Source: an uncultured Prevotellaceae bacterium (GTDB lineage: Bacteria > Bacteroidota > Bacteroidia > Bacteroidales > Bacteroidaceae). Taken from it: a DNA stretch of 46,446 nucleotides. The stretch is from contig OMZE01000007.1 in NCBI GenBank assembly GCA_900315455.1, positions 1-46,446 on the forward strand. Reading direction: 5' to 3'. Shown here piece by piece: positions 31,707-42,439 of the stretch (its first letter is position 1; each line of letters starts with the position of its first letter). The notes below the pieces were generated by a model. The model saw only the letters and a program-made list of their open reading frames with translations, was not told the origin of the DNA and searched no databases. The position numbers and the translations under genes are program-made.

Positions 31707-32955
31707 AGGGCTATGGGATGATATCGAGGCTTCGCTTCCTCAGGCAAGTCCTGAGCGTCGTGTCTCGATGATACCTTGGCGTAAATGGTCGGTGGCTGCT
31801 GCCATAGCACTTGCCTTGTTGGGCGGAGGTACCTACCTGTGGCAGCGATATGGGATGGGCAATCCTGAGACTTTGGCCTCTGCCGACAAACCTGGATATA
31901 CTGCTGAGGTAGTAGACAACAGTGACCGGACAGTGGTTGCCGAAGGCATGCCGGAGGTGGAGAATGACGTCGTAGTACAAGATGACACTCGTATGTCTTC
32001 CACACCGACGCCAACTGCCAGCAGGGTAAATCCATCCAGTGGCGTGTCGCGTCCTGTCGTCACCCAACAGCCTGCCTCACCGGTGTCCTCCTCATCGCAA
32101 GATGCTCCCTCGCTGGTTGCCCAGGCGGATGTAAAAACAGAGACTGGCAGTCAACCTGAAACTGGCACTCAACCTGAAACTGACAGTCAGACCGAGGCAG
32201 GACATCAGATCGAGGTGGGTGTTACCACGCCAACGCCACAACCTCAGCAAGGCAATGTGGGCTATCTGCCGACAACTTGGGAAATGCCTGTTGGTTCGGC
32301 GAGAAAAGGAAACACACCTTTCACTTTCGGACTCTTTGCTTCTAACGACGCCCTCTCTTTCTCTGGCTCCGAGCCTGTAATCGATTATGCCATGGCCAAT
32401 ATTGGCATGTTTGAACTCGGCGATGCCAACAGCATGTCGTACTTACGCCTGCCAGGCTATGAGGAGAAGACGCGCCATCATCGTCCCATATCAATGGGCC
32501 TCAGCGCACAGTTTGGACTGGCAAAACGCCTCGCCCTCACCACAGGAGTGGTTTACAGCAACCTCAGGTCAGACTATATATACGAAATGGGAGGTACCAC
32601 GCTGGAGCGCAACCAAGTGCTCCATTATGTGGGCGTGCCAGTAGAAGTGGTGTATACGGTATGGAGCAAGTATGGCCTTTCTGCGTATGCCACTGCCGGC
32701 GCGCAGGCCGACTTCTGCGTGAAAGCCACACTAAAGAGTGAGGGCGTGAAGAAAAGCATCGACAAAGATCGCGTGCAGTTCTCCACTCTTGTTGGTGTGG
32801 GCGTGCAATACAACTTCATACCATCGGTGGGTGTTTATGTAGAGCCTACGCTGAAATACTATTTCGACAACGGAAGTGATGTGGAGAACGCCTTCAAGGA
32901 CCGTCCCACCAACATCGGATTCCAATTCGGATTAAGATATAATATCGACAAGTAA
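31639..32955 (+). CDS. Anti-sigma-like membrane protein fused to an outer-membrane barrel-like domain
   Basis: 438 residues from MTKQDWTKNL (an ATG at 31618 is possible). Cytosolic N-terminus with an anti-sigma-like start (LSDYQAPVPEGLWDDIEASL), one membrane segment (WSVAAAIALALLGGGTYLW), then a Thr/Pro/Gln-rich periplasmic spacer with repeated ETGSQPETGTQPETDSQ, and a C-terminal outer-membrane beta-barrel-like region (HRPISMGLSAQFGLAKRL, VQFSTLVGVGVQYNFIPSV, FQFGLRYNIDK). The frame overlaps the sigma gene by 68 bp. I infer it binds the sigma factor and relays an envelope signal. The barrel assignment is by pattern only. Confidence 0.75.
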   Translation: MTKQDWTKNLKSKLSDYQAPVPEGLWDDIEASLPQASPERRVSMIPWRKWSVAAAIALALLGGGTYLWQRYGMGNPETLASADKPGYTAEVVDNSDRTVVAEGMPEVENDVVVQDDTRMSSTPTPTASRVNPSSGVSRPVVTQQPASPVSSSSQDAPSLVAQADVKTETGSQPETGTQPETDSQTEAGHQIEVGVTTPTPQPQQGNVGYLPTTWEMPVGSARKGNTPFTFGLFASNDALSFSGSEPVIDYAMANIGMFELGDANSMSYLRLPGYEEKTRHHRPISMGLSAQFGLAKRLALTTGVVYSNLRSDYIYEMGGTTLERNQVLHYVGVPVEVVYTVWSKYGLSAYATAGAQADFCVKATLKSEGVKKSIDKDRVQFSTLVGVGVQYNFIPSVGVYVEPTLKYYFDNGSDVENAFKDRPTNIGFQFGLRYNIDK

Positions 32956-32970
32956 TACCAACTATACTAC

Positions 32971-33073
32971 CAAAACCTAAGACCTAACTTCATAGACAAG
33001 TGCTATTGTCAAAACCTAAGACCTAACTTTATAGACAAGCACTACTATCAAAACCGATTACCTATCAACGAAG
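32971..33073. repeat. 39-bp tandem repeat
   Basis: Two near-identical units start CAAAACCTAAGACCTAACTT at 32971 and 33010, and a partial third starts at 33049. The period is exactly 39 bp. The GACAAG end of each unit matches the last codons of the upstream gene, so the repeat probably spread from there. Confidence 0.75.
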
Positions 33074-33106
33074 CAGGCAAGCCGAGAGGCTTGCCTGCAA
33101 TCTTTT
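33073..33106. terminator. Terminator between the anti-sigma gene and rho
   Basis: A perfect 11-bp stem, GCAGGCAAGCC/GGCTTGCCTGC, with a GAGA loop (33073-33098) is followed by TCTTTT on the plus strand. It ends the plus-strand transcript; rho ends 17 bp later on the other strand, so the same stem may serve both. Confidence 0.75.
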
Positions 33107-33123
33107 ATCATGAGTTGTAGCGG

Positions 33124-35067
33124 TTATGAGTTCATCGTCAGCAAGAACTCCTCGTTGTTGCGTGTGTGGAGCATCCGGTCGTGGATGGTATTCATTGCCT
33201 CTACGGGGTTCATGTCGGAGATGTGCTTGCGCAGAATCCACATGCGGTCGAGGGTTGTCTTGTCCTGGAGCAGGTCGTCGCGGCGTGTGCTCGATGCCAC
33301 AAGGTTCACTGATGGGAATATGCGTTTGTTCGACAACGAGCGGTCGAGTTGCAACTCCATGTTGCCGGTGCCCTTGAACTCCTCGAAGATCACCTCGTCC
33401 ATCTTCGAACCGGTGTCTATCAGTGCGGTGGCGACAATGGTCAACGAACCTCCTCCTTCTATGTTGCGTGCTGCACCGAAGAACCGCTTGGGCTTCTGCA
33501 GGGCATTGGCATCCACACCACCGGTTAGCACCTTTCCACTGGCCGGCGACACCGTGTTGTAGGCACGTGCCAATCGGGTGATGCTGTCGAGGAATATCAC
33601 CACATCGTGACCGCATTCCACCATGCGCTTGGCTTTCTCAAGCACGATGCCGGCAATTTTCACATGTCGCTCTGCAGGCTCGTCGAAGGTCGATGCGATG
33701 ACCTCGGCGTTTACCGTGCGGGCCATGTCGGTCACCTCTTCTGGGCGTTCGTCGATGAGCAGCATCATCAGGTAGGCCTCGGGATGATTGGCGGCGATGG
33801 CGTTGGCAATATCTTTCATCAAGATGGTCTTACCTGTTTTGGGCTGAGCCACGATGAGTGCACGCTGGCCTTTGCCGATGGGCGAGAAGAGGTCTACTAC
33901 GCGTGTGGAGAGGTTGGTGGTGGCTGGGTCGCCACAAAGGTCATACTTCTCTTCGGGGAAGAGTGGGGTGAGATGCTCGAAAGGTATCCTGTCGCGTATC
34001 TCAGCCGGCTTGCGCCCATTAATCTTGTCGATGCTGGTAAGGGGGAAATACTTCTCTCCGTCGTGGGGCGGACGAACGTGGCATTCCACCACATCGCCGG
34101 TTTTCAGTCCATATTGCTTGATTTGAACGGTCGAGACATACACGTCGTCGGGCGAGGAGAGGTAGTTGTAGTCGCTTGAGCGAAGGAAACCATATCCGTC
34201 GGGCATGATTTCGAGCACACCGTTGCCCACAATGAGGTTGTCGAAATTGTAAGTGGCACTCTGCTGACTCTCCTTTTGTGGGGTAAAGCCCACATTGGCC
34301 TGCTGGGCCATTGGCGTGGTGGGGTTGTCGAACATGTCGTAGTTGGGGATGGCAGCATGGTCTTCTATGGGCAGGTCGACTACGGGGATGAAGTCGGTGC
34401 CGTCACCTGGGTCGCCTTCCCAAATGCCGTTCATCAGGGCTTGGGCCTTTTCTTCCTGGGCTTCGTTGTGCGCGTTGACCTTGGCTTGCAACTGTGCCAG
34501 GAGGTCCGACATGTTTTCATTGGATTCCTGGGGTTCGGTCTCTTCATTGGTAGCCACTTCTTCCTCTTCTACTATTGGAGCACTGTCGGTAACAGTTGTC
34601 TCAGGAGTGTCGGCTTCTTGTTTGGCTGCCTCCTCGGCGGCTTGCCTTGCCTCCTCCTCGGCTGCTGCGGCAGCGGCAGCAAGGGCTTCCTTCTCGGCTT
34701 TCGACTTCCTGCCGCGTTTTTTCGGAGCAGGCTCCACTTCTGCCTGTGGCTCAGGGGCCTTTGCCGGCTCTGCTTCGGGGAACATCTCGTCTTTGAACAG
34801 AGGCAGGGGCTCTGCGCTTACCTTGTTCTTCTTGATGTCGAAATTCTCACCGTCTTTTCCGTTCACGCTATACACATGGTCGGTGTCTTTTTTCGTTATC
34901 CTTGTGCGCTTGCGTTTTACGGGGGCGGGATTCTCGGCTTGGGCGTCGAGAATGGCATATGCGATATTCTCCTGGGTGTCGTCGGGTTGGCATTTAGCGC
35001 CAAGTTGTTTGGCGATATCCACCAATTCGGAGATATCTTTCGATAATAAATCGTCTTTGCTGTACAT
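33124..35067 (-). CDS. rho: Transcription termination factor Rho
   Basis: 647 residues. N-terminal helical SAP-like segment ([20 protein letters not shown]) is followed by a large Glu/Ala-rich insertion (about 60-240) absent from the E. coli form. The RNA-binding CSD region ([41 protein letters not shown]) and RecA-type ATPase with [18 protein letters not shown] (Walker A), [20 protein letters not shown] and [10 protein letters not shown] (Walker B/Q-loop region) are intact. Long N-terminal insertions are known in Bacteroidetes Rho. Essential termination factor acting on untranslated RNA. Confidence 0.95.
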   Translation of the reverse strand: MYSKDDLLSKDISELVDIAKQLGAKCQPDDTQENIAYAILDAQAENPAPVKRKRTRITKKDTDHVYSVNGKDGENFDIKKNKVSAEPLPLFKDEMFPEAEPAKAPEPQAEVEPAPKKRGRKSKAEKEALAAAAAAAEEEARQAAEEAAKQEADTPETTVTDSAPIVEEEEVATNEETEPQESNENMSDLLAQLQAKVNAHNEAQEEKAQALMNGIWEGDPGDGTDFIPVVDLPIEDHAAIPNYDMFDNPTTPMAQQANVGFTPQKESQQSATYNFDNLIVGNGVLEIMPDGYGFLRSSDYNYLSSPDDVYVSTVQIKQYGLKTGDVVECHVRPPHDGEKYFPLTSIDKINGRKPAEIRDRIPFEHLTPLFPEEKYDLCGDPATTNLSTRVVDLFSPIGKGQRALIVAQPKTGKTILMKDIANAIAANHPEAYLMMLLIDERPEEVTDMARTVNAEVIASTFDEPAERHVKIAGIVLEKAKRMVECGHDVVIFLDSITRLARAYNTVSPASGKVLTGGVDANALQKPKRFFGAARNIEGGGSLTIVATALIDTGSKMDEVIFEEFKGTGNMELQLDRSLSNKRIFPSVNLVASSTRRDDLLQDKTTLDRMWILRKHISDMNPVEAMNTIHDRMLHTRNNEEFLLTMNS

Positions 35068-35107
35068 AAAAAATGATGTTGTTGATTTGTAAAACGGACT
35101 TTCGATG

Positions 35108-35139
35108 CAAAATTACACTTTTTTAAACGATTATCCAAA
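35108..35139 (-). promoter_or_regulatory. Promoter of rho
   Basis: Minus strand: TTTG (35139-35136), a 20-bp spacer and TAATTTTG (35115-35108). Predicted start near 35101, about 35 nt before the ATG at 35067. Confidence 0.65.
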
Positions 35140-35230
35140 AATCAAAAGAAAAAAATGAGGGGAGAATGAAAAAAAACAAGGAAAGGAAGGGAAAGGGAAA
35201 AAGAAGTCGTAGAGGGAGGACTCTTTTGGA

Positions 35231-35286
35231 ATAAAAATCTCACGAATCTACCTGATAACTCAAAAGTAATTCGGCAGATTCGTGAG
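35231..35286 (-). terminator. Terminator of the esterase gene at 35317
   Basis: An 11-bp perfect stem, CTCACGAATCT (35239-35249) and AGATTCGTGAG (35276-35286), is followed on the minus strand by ATTTTTATT (35238-35230). It ends the minus-strand esterase transcript. Confidence 0.65.
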
Positions 35287-35316
35287 TTTCAATTTTGGAA
35301 ATAATCCAGAGCAGGG

Positions 35317-36759
35317 TTATTGTTTCTTGATGGCATCGGCGATGATATCCGCCATTCGCCTTACACCCTTGTCGTTGGGATGGATGCCGTCGTCTTGCAC
35401 CTTGTCGCTGTCATTGGCAAATAGGGTGTGCAGGTCGATGATCTCCAATCCGTATTCTTGGGCCACTTCTTGCTGAATGGGGATAATCTCGTTGGCGATG
35501 ACATCTTCATTGATGTTCCACGACGACTTGAATGCAGGAATAGGTGTGCAGAGATAGATTTTGGGGCGTGTGGGGAGTGCCTGCCGCGCCTTCTTGCCTT
35601 TCTTCTTGGAGGGCGTAGCCAGTTGTGGACAGAGCGAGGTAAGCATTTGCTGCAGGTCTTTCTTGAATTCAGCCTTATACTGCCAGTTCTGGGGCTTGGA
35701 GTCGTTGGTTCCGAGTTTGATGACGACGATGTCAGGGTCGAAAGCCAGTGCGTCGCGCCATGCTGTCTCATTCATGTAAGGCATGTCGCCCTTGTTGAGC
35801 AGCGTACGTCCGCTCACACCGAAATTCTTTACCCAATAGTCGTTGCCCAACTTTTGTTGCAACAATGCCGGGTATCCATGTTGGTCTGCCATGTCGATGC
35901 CATGACCGTCGGTGATGCTGTTGCCGATGCAGGCCACACGCAGGGCGTCGGCCTTGGGGGCCTTGCGGTTGTTGAGCCAATTGCCGAGGTCGCTGAGCAT
36001 CTGGTTGTGGTATTTGAACCAGGGGCCACATCCAAAACCATGGTCACCGGTGGGATAGATATACATCGCACACTCGTTGCCCGCATTGCGCATGGCAGAG
36101 TAGTATGCCACTCCGTTGGTCACGGGGGGCACCAGACGGTCGTCGCTGGCCATGATGATAATGGCGGGTGGCGTGAGATGGCGCTTCACGGCGTTCTGAG
36201 TAGAGTATTTCTTCACCAAAGCGGGGTCTTTGTGCCCTTCTTCTCCAAGGAAGTTGATGCAGGAATATTTGTGTGATACCCTTTCGTCCATGGAGATGAC
36301 GGGATAGAACAGGATGGTGAAGTCGGGGCGCACGTCGAAGTCGGAGAGGGTAGAGATGACCGATGACAGATGACCGCCAGCCGAGAAGCCCATGATGCCC
36401 ACATCATGTGGATGAATGTGCCATATAGCGGCAGAGTCGCGCACGATACGTATACCTTTCTCCACGTCGCTGATGGGGATGGAGCGGTCGCCGTTGGGCA
36501 GGCGGTAGTTCACCACGAAGTAGGCAATACCCTGTTGGTTGAGCCAATCCGACCACTGTGTTCCTTCGTGTGTGTTCGACAGCACGGAATAGCCACCACC
36601 GGGCACGCCTACGATGGCTTTCCCAGACGGGTTGGCTGGAAGGAAAACCACCATCTGCGCGGCACCATCATCGGTGAGGTTGATGGTAAACTTCCTCGCG
36701 GTCTGTGCCTCGGCGGCTATGGCGAGCAGCAAGAGGCTGAAAAACAGTATTCTTCTCAT
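35317..36759 (-). CDS. Two-domain secreted esterase (alpha/beta-hydrolase plus SGNH hydrolase)
   Basis: 480 residues from the ATG at 36759. Signal peptide MRRILFFSLLLLAIAAEAQ. First half: alpha/beta-hydrolase with oxyanion VPGGGYSVL, nucleophile GFSAGGHLSS, acid in ASDDRLVP and His in TGDHGFG. Second half: SGNH hydrolase with block I IGNSITDG, GTNDS and DGIHPNDKG, including a basic insertion (KKKGKKARQ). Both active sites look complete. Exported; a role in deacetylating plant or host polysaccharides is the usual guess for such fusions. Confidence 0.88.
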   Translation of the reverse strand: MRRILFFSLLLLAIAAEAQTARKFTINLTDDGAAQMVVFLPANPSGKAIVGVPGGGYSVLSNTHEGTQWSDWLNQQGIAYFVVNYRLPNGDRSIPISDVEKGIRIVRDSAAIWHIHPHDVGIMGFSAGGHLSSVISTLSDFDVRPDFTILFYPVISMDERVSHKYSCINFLGEEGHKDPALVKKYSTQNAVKRHLTPPAIIIMASDDRLVPPVTNGVAYYSAMRNAGNECAMYIYPTGDHGFGCGPWFKYHNQMLSDLGNWLNNRKAPKADALRVACIGNSITDGHGIDMADQHGYPALLQQKLGNDYWVKNFGVSGRTLLNKGDMPYMNETAWRDALAFDPDIVVIKLGTNDSKPQNWQYKAEFKKDLQQMLTSLCPQLATPSKKKGKKARQALPTRPKIYLCTPIPAFKSSWNINEDVIANEIIPIQQEVAQEYGLEIIDLHTLFANDSDKVQDDGIHPNDKGVRRMADIIADAIKKQ

Positions 36760-36786
36760 TATAGTATTCTTTCTTGAGTTCAAGGC

Positions 36787-36831
36787 CTATATTTACTATA
36801 GTCCCTATAGTTACTATAGTTACTATAGAAA
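36787..36831. repeat. 9-bp tandem repeat array, consensus CTATAGTTA (five units)
   Basis: Units start at 36787 (CTATATTTA), 36796 (CTATAGTCC), 36805 and 36814 (CTATAGTTA), and 36823 (CTATAGaaa). The array lies just downstream of the esterase stop at 36841 in the minus sense. It matches the array at 3664-3717 in unit and in 3'-UTR position. Confidence 0.8.
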
Positions 36832-36840
36832 AAACTTGAA

Positions 36841-38319
<1,479 letters not shown>

Positions 38320-40089
38320 CTACACCATTTCGCTCAGTTCCAGCCACCGCATGCTTTTCTCGTCGAGTTCGTTTTTGAGTTGCGGCAACCTCTTGCTCAT
38401 GGCAGTGATTTCCTCGATGTCTATGGTACCACCACAGAGGGCAGACTCGATATGCTTCTGCTCTTCTTCCAAGGCGGCAATCTCTTTCTCTAGGTTGGCA
38501 AACTCCATCTTCTCTTTATACGTCATCTTCCGCTTGTCGGCATTGCGGTAGTCGCGGCGTTGTTGTTTGGCCACTTTCTCTGTCTGCTGTGCCTCTTCCT
38601 TGCCTTTCAGTCCAAGCCACTCACGGAATTGTGTGTAGTTGCCGGGGAAATCCTTAATCACGCCGTCGCCCTTGAATACCAGCAGGTGGTCTACCACCTT
38701 GTCCATGAAATAGCGGTCGTGGCTCACCACAATCACGCATCCCGGGAAATCGGTCAGGTATTCTTCGAGTATCTGCAGGGTTTGTATGTCGAGGTCGTTG
38801 GTGGGCTCGTCGAGCACCAGGAAGTTGGGGTTCCGCATGAGTACCGTACAGAGATACAGTTTGCGCCGCTCGCCGCCACTCAACTTGTAGACATAGTTGT
38901 ATTGCTGTTCGGGAGTGAACTGGAAATGCTGAAGGAATTGTGAGGCGGTGAAATGGCGGCCACGTCCAAGGTCGATGTAGTCGGCGATATCGCGCACCAC
39001 GTCGATGACCCTTTGCTGATCATTAAATTTCAAGCCTTCTTGCGAGAAATAGCCGAAACGCACGGTGTCGCCGATGTCGAACCGTCCGGCATCTACGGGT
39101 TCCATGCCCAGCAGCAGTTTGATGAACGTCGATTTTCCCGTCCCGTTGTTGCCCACGATGCCCATCTTCTCGAAACGTGCGAAGTTGTAGTAGAAGTCGC
39201 GAAGGATAACAGTGTTGCCATAAGCCTTAGAGACATATTGGCATTCGAAAATCTTGCTCCCTATATATACATTGCTTGATTTCAGGCGCATCTGCCGCTC
39301 TTCAATTCTTCGTTTGGCACGCTGCTCCAATTCGTAGAAGGCATCCTCGCGGTATTTGGCCTTGTGCCCCCGTGCCTGTGGCTGCCGGCGCATCCATTCC
39401 AGTTCACGACGGTAGAGGTTCACCGCCCTGGCTGTCTCGGCGCGTGCCACTTCGAGCCGGTGCTCCCGTTTCTCGAGGTAATAGGCGAAATTGCCTTTGT
39501 ATGAATAGATGGTGTGGTCGTCGAGTTCCAGAATTTGGTCACAGATACGGTCGAGGAAGAAACGGTCGTGCGTAACCATCAACAGGGTCTTGTTGCCATG
39601 CGAGAGATAACTTTCCAGCCATTCTATCATGTCAAGGTCGAGATGGTTGGTTGGCTCGTCGAGTATCAGCATGTCGGGGTCGGTGAGCAATACGTTGGCA
39701 AGGGCTACGCGTTTCTGTTGACCACCGCTCAATTGTCCCATGGGCTGTGTGAGGTCTTGTATCTTGAGTTGGGTGAGCACTTGTTTCGCGCGCAGCACTT
39801 TCTCGTCGTCACCGTGGTGGTTGAAGCAAGCGTCGAGCACACTCTCCTCAGGGTCAAACCGCGGTGACTGCTCGAGATACCCCACTTTCAGGTCACGCCT
39901 GAAGATGATTTCGCCACTGTCGTATCCTTCATGACCCGTGATAATCGACAGCAGCGTGGATTTCCCCATGCCGTTCTTCGCTATCAGACCAATACGCTGA
40001 CCCTCGCTCACCGAAAACGAGATGTTCTCGAAGAGTGTCAGTGCGCCAAAGGTCTTTGTCAGGTTCTGAACGTCGAGGTAGGGAATCAT
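38320..40089 (-). CDS. ABC-F family ATPase (Uup/EttA-like)
   Basis: 589 residues. Two complete ABC modules: AKNGMGKST with LSGGQQKR and LILDEPTNHLD in the first, and GNNGTGKST with LSGGERRK and LVLDEPTNDLD in the second. The linker between (EQRAKRRIEERQMRLKSS) is the basic ABC-F P-site-tRNA-interacting type, and a Lys/Gln-rich helical tail follows. No transmembrane part. Family members act on ribosomes (EttA, Uup) or give antibiotic protection. The Uup-like C-terminal coiled coil favours Uup. engB lies 9 bp upstream. Confidence 0.92.
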   Translation of the reverse strand: MIPYLDVQNLTKTFGALTLFENISFSVSEGQRIGLIAKNGMGKSTLLSIITGHEGYDSGEIIFRRDLKVGYLEQSPRFDPEESVLDACFNHHGDDEKVLRAKQVLTQLKIQDLTQPMGQLSGGQQKRVALANVLLTDPDMLILDEPTNHLDLDMIEWLESYLSHGNKTLLMVTHDRFFLDRICDQILELDDHTIYSYKGNFAYYLEKREHRLEVARAETARAVNLYRRELEWMRRQPQARGHKAKYREDAFYELEQRAKRRIEERQMRLKSSNVYIGSKIFECQYVSKAYGNTVILRDFYYNFARFEKMGIVGNNGTGKSTFIKLLLGMEPVDAGRFDIGDTVRFGYFSQEGLKFNDQQRVIDVVRDIADYIDLGRGRHFTASQFLQHFQFTPEQQYNYVYKLSGGERRKLYLCTVLMRNPNFLVLDEPTNDLDIQTLQILEEYLTDFPGCVIVVSHDRYFMDKVVDHLLVFKGDGVIKDFPGNYTQFREWLGLKGKEEAQQTEKVAKQQRRDYRNADKRKMTYKEKMEFANLEKEIAALEEEQKHIESALCGGTIDIEEITAMSKRLPQLKNELDEKSMRWLELSEMV

Positions 40090-40098
40090 GGTGGGGTT

Positions 40099-40704
40099 TT
40101 AACCTTGTTTAATCTGCTTGTTGATGCTGTCGATGTAGTTGAGTACCTCGTCGCGGCCTGTTTTCTTTTCACTGCTGGTTACGAAATAGGGGGGCAATTC
40201 CTCCCACACATCCCGCAAGGAGTCCATATAATTCTGCACGTTCTCCTTCGCTTTCTGGTTGGAGAGTTTGTCGGCTTTGGTGAAAATCAGTGAGAAGGGA
40301 ATACTGCTCTCGCCCAGCCAGTCGATGAAGTCGCGGTCGATTTTCTGTGGGTCATGACGTATGTCGATGAGCACGAAAACATTGGCAAGTTGTTGCCGCA
40401 TCAGCAGGTAGGAGTTGATCATGTTCTCAATTTTCTGCTGTATGGTCTTCGACCGTTTGGCGAAACCATATCCGGGCAGGTCTACAAGATACCATTCCTT
40501 GTTGATGAGGAAATGGTTGATGAGAAGCGTCTTGCCCGGAGTCGCTGAAGTCTTGGCAAGGCCTTTATGGTTGCAGAGCATGTTGATGAGACTCGACTTG
40601 CCTACGTTTGAACGGCCGATGAAGGCATATTCAGGAAGGAAATCTTTGGGGCAACTCTCTATCGTTGGGCTGCTCAGGGTGAATACAGATGTCTTGATGT
40701 CCAT
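40099..40704 (-). CDS. engB: Ribosome-biogenesis GTP-binding protein YsxC/EngB
   Basis: 201 residues from the ATG at 40704. G1 [13 protein letters not shown]3 DLPGYGFA and G4 TKADKLSN are present. The family helps assemble the large ribosomal subunit and is essential in many bacteria. Divergent from dnaB; a minus-strand -7 element (TATTTTTG at 40729-40722) lies 18 bp before the start. Confidence 0.94.
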   Translation of the reverse strand: MDIKTSVFTLSSPTIESCPKDFLPEYAFIGRSNVGKSSLINMLCNHKGLAKTSATPGKTLLINHFLINKEWYLVDLPGYGFAKRSKTIQQKIENMINSYLLMRQQLANVFVLIDIRHDPQKIDRDFIDWLGESSIPFSLIFTKADKLSNQKAKENVQNYMDSLRDVWEELPPYFVTSSEKKTGRDEVLNYIDSINKQIKQG

Positions 40705-40721
40705 AACGAAAAATTTGTCGG

Positions 40722-40770
40722 CAAAAATACGAAAAAAAAATGAGAGTTCCGCCAATTTTCATTAACTTTG
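40722..40770. promoter_or_regulatory. Divergent promoter region of engB and dnaB
   Basis: TAACTTTG (40763-40770, plus strand) and TATTTTTG (40729-40722, minus strand) each match the -7 element. Neither has an ideal TTTG at -33. They lie back to back about 35 bp apart, so the two promoters probably share regulation. Confidence 0.5.
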
Positions 40771-40865
40771 CACGGCTTGTGGCCATATTGCCTTCAAAGA
40801 CATACACCACACTCAGATTGAATATACTCTTTTACACACCTTTATAACGAAACACCTAAGATAAT

Positions 40866-42383
40866 ATGCCCGACAATAATACCTCCAACAATTCGGCACG
40901 TCGCAGACAGCGTGCCACTACACCTATTGACACCGGATTAGGTCATATGCCGCCACAGTCGGTGGAGACCGAACGCACCGTACTTGGCGCGCTCATGATC
41001 GACAAGGACGCATTCACTGTCGTCAGCGAAATCCTCCGTCCTGAGACATTCTACGAGCCTCGCAACCAGAAGGTATTTGCCGCCATACAGACGCTGAGTG
41101 TCAATGAGCGTCCGGTCGACCTCGTCACCGTCACCGAACAACTCAAGCGCGACGGCACCCTCGAGGATGTAGGCGGACAGATGTATATCTACGAACTCAC
41201 TGCCAATGTGGCGTCTTCGGCACACGTGGAGTATCACGCACGCATCCTTGCCCAGAAATTCCTTGCACGCCAACTCATCCACTTCGCCAGCGATATAGAG
41301 ACGAAGTCTTTCGATGAGTCAAACGACATTGAGGTGGTGATGCAGGAAGCCGAAGGCCAACTCTTCGAACTCTCGCAGAAAAACATGCGGCAGGACTATA
41401 CCCAAATAGACCCTGTGGTGAAACAGGCGGTGGCCATCATGCAGAAGGCGGCGTCAAACACGGGTGGTCTGACGGGTGTCCCCAGCGGGTTTACCAAACT
41501 CGATGACATCACGTCGGGCTGGCAGAAGAGCGACCTCATCATCATTGCCGGCCGCCCTGCCATGGGAAAAACCTCGTTTGCACTTTCCATCGCGAAGAAC
41601 GTGGCTGTCGACCAGCGCATCCCTGTCGCCTTCTTCTCGCTCGAGATGAACAATGTGCAGTTGGTCAACCGTCTCATCTCCAACACCTGTGAGATAGAGG
41701 GAAAGAAGGTGATGACCGGCCAACTCAGCGATGCCGACTGGGACCGTTTCGACCGCAATATCCGAAAACTGGAGGGAGCACCGCTCTATGTAGACGAGAC
41801 CCCGGGCCTCTCCATCTTCGAACTCCGCACGAAAGCCCGTCGTCTGGCACGTGAGAAGAAGGTGGAACTCATCATGATCGACTACCTGCAACTCATGAAT
41901 GCCAATGGCATGCGCTTCGGCAACCGTCAGGAGGAGGTGTCGAACATCAGCCGCTCGCTGAAGCAATTGGCCAAGGAACTCGATATCCCTATCATGGCAC
42001 TTTCGCAACTTAACCGTTCGGTGGAGCAGCGTGGCGATGCCGAAGGGGGAAAAAGACCTCAGTTGAGCGACCTCCGTGAATCGGGAGCCATCGAGCAGGA
42101 TGCCGATATGGTGCTCTTCGTTCACCGACCGGAGTACTACCACATCCTTCACGACGAACAGGGCAACGACCTCCGAGGCATGGCTCAGATTATCATTGCC
42201 AAGCACAGAAAAGGTGCTGTGGGCGACGTGCTTCTCAACTTCCGTGGCGAGTTTACGCGTTTTGCCAATCCAGAAGACACTTACGTGCCACCCACCCAGG
42301 GAGGCGAAATCATGGGCTCGCGCATCAACGGTGGATACGACGATCCCCTGGGTCCGCCGCCACCTCCAGAAGCACCATTCTAG
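40866..42383 (+). CDS. dnaB: Replicative DNA helicase DnaB
   Basis: 505 residues. N-terminal domain (PPQSVETERTVLGALMIDKDAF) and RecA-type helicase domain with Walker A AGRPAMGKTSFALSIA, Walker B IDYLQLMNANG and arginine-finger-region motif RSLKQLAKELD; C-terminal SDLRESGAIEQDADMVLFVHRPEYY. A Pro/Gly tail (GPPPPPEAPF) ends the protein. Unwinds DNA at the replication fork. Starts about 95 bp after the -7 element at 40763. Confidence 0.95.
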   Translation: MPDNNTSNNSARRRQRATTPIDTGLGHMPPQSVETERTVLGALMIDKDAFTVVSEILRPETFYEPRNQKVFAAIQTLSVNERPVDLVTVTEQLKRDGTLEDVGGQMYIYELTANVASSAHVEYHARILAQKFLARQLIHFASDIETKSFDESNDIEVVMQEAEGQLFELSQKNMRQDYTQIDPVVKQAVAIMQKAASNTGGLTGVPSGFTKLDDITSGWQKSDLIIIAGRPAMGKTSFALSIAKNVAVDQRIPVAFFSLEMNNVQLVNRLISNTCEIEGKKVMTGQLSDADWDRFDRNIRKLEGAPLYVDETPGLSIFELRTKARRLAREKKVELIMIDYLQLMNANGMRFGNRQEEVSNISRSLKQLAKELDIPIMALSQLNRSVEQRGDAEGGKRPQLSDLRESGAIEQDADMVLFVHRPEYYHILHDEQGNDLRGMAQIIIAKHRKGAVGDVLLNFRGEFTRFANPEDTYVPPTQGGEIMGSRINGGYDDPLGPPPPPEAPF

Positions 42384-42413
42384 AGCCTCTCCCACATCTG
42401 GTTTTTCTAGAAT
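42377..42413. other. Inverted repeat ATTCTAGA/TCTAGAAT at the dnaB stop
   Basis: ATTCTAGA (42377-42384) pairs with TCTAGAAT (42406-42413) around a 21-nt loop and overlaps the dnaB stop codon. It is only 8 bp, so this may be chance or a weak terminator. Confidence 0.35.
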
Positions 42414-42439
42414 ACCTTCACTCTTAGAATAATAACGTC

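Noticed and set aside
33010-33073. CRISPR-like array at 32971-33073
   Set aside because: The 39-bp units are tandem copies with only 2.7 units and no unique spacers; no cas genes are near.
38320-40089. An ABC transporter ATPase or antibiotic-resistance ABC-F
   Set aside because: No membrane partner is present and the layout is Uup-like; resistance cannot be claimed from sequence alone.
41454-42395. A 313-codon minus-strand frame
   Set aside because: Fully antisense to dnaB, with no family resemblance.
42377-42413. Terminator after dnaB from the ATTCTAGA/TCTAGAAT repeat
   Set aside because: The stem is only 8 bp with a 21-nt loop and no T tract, so I list it only as a weak inverted repeat.
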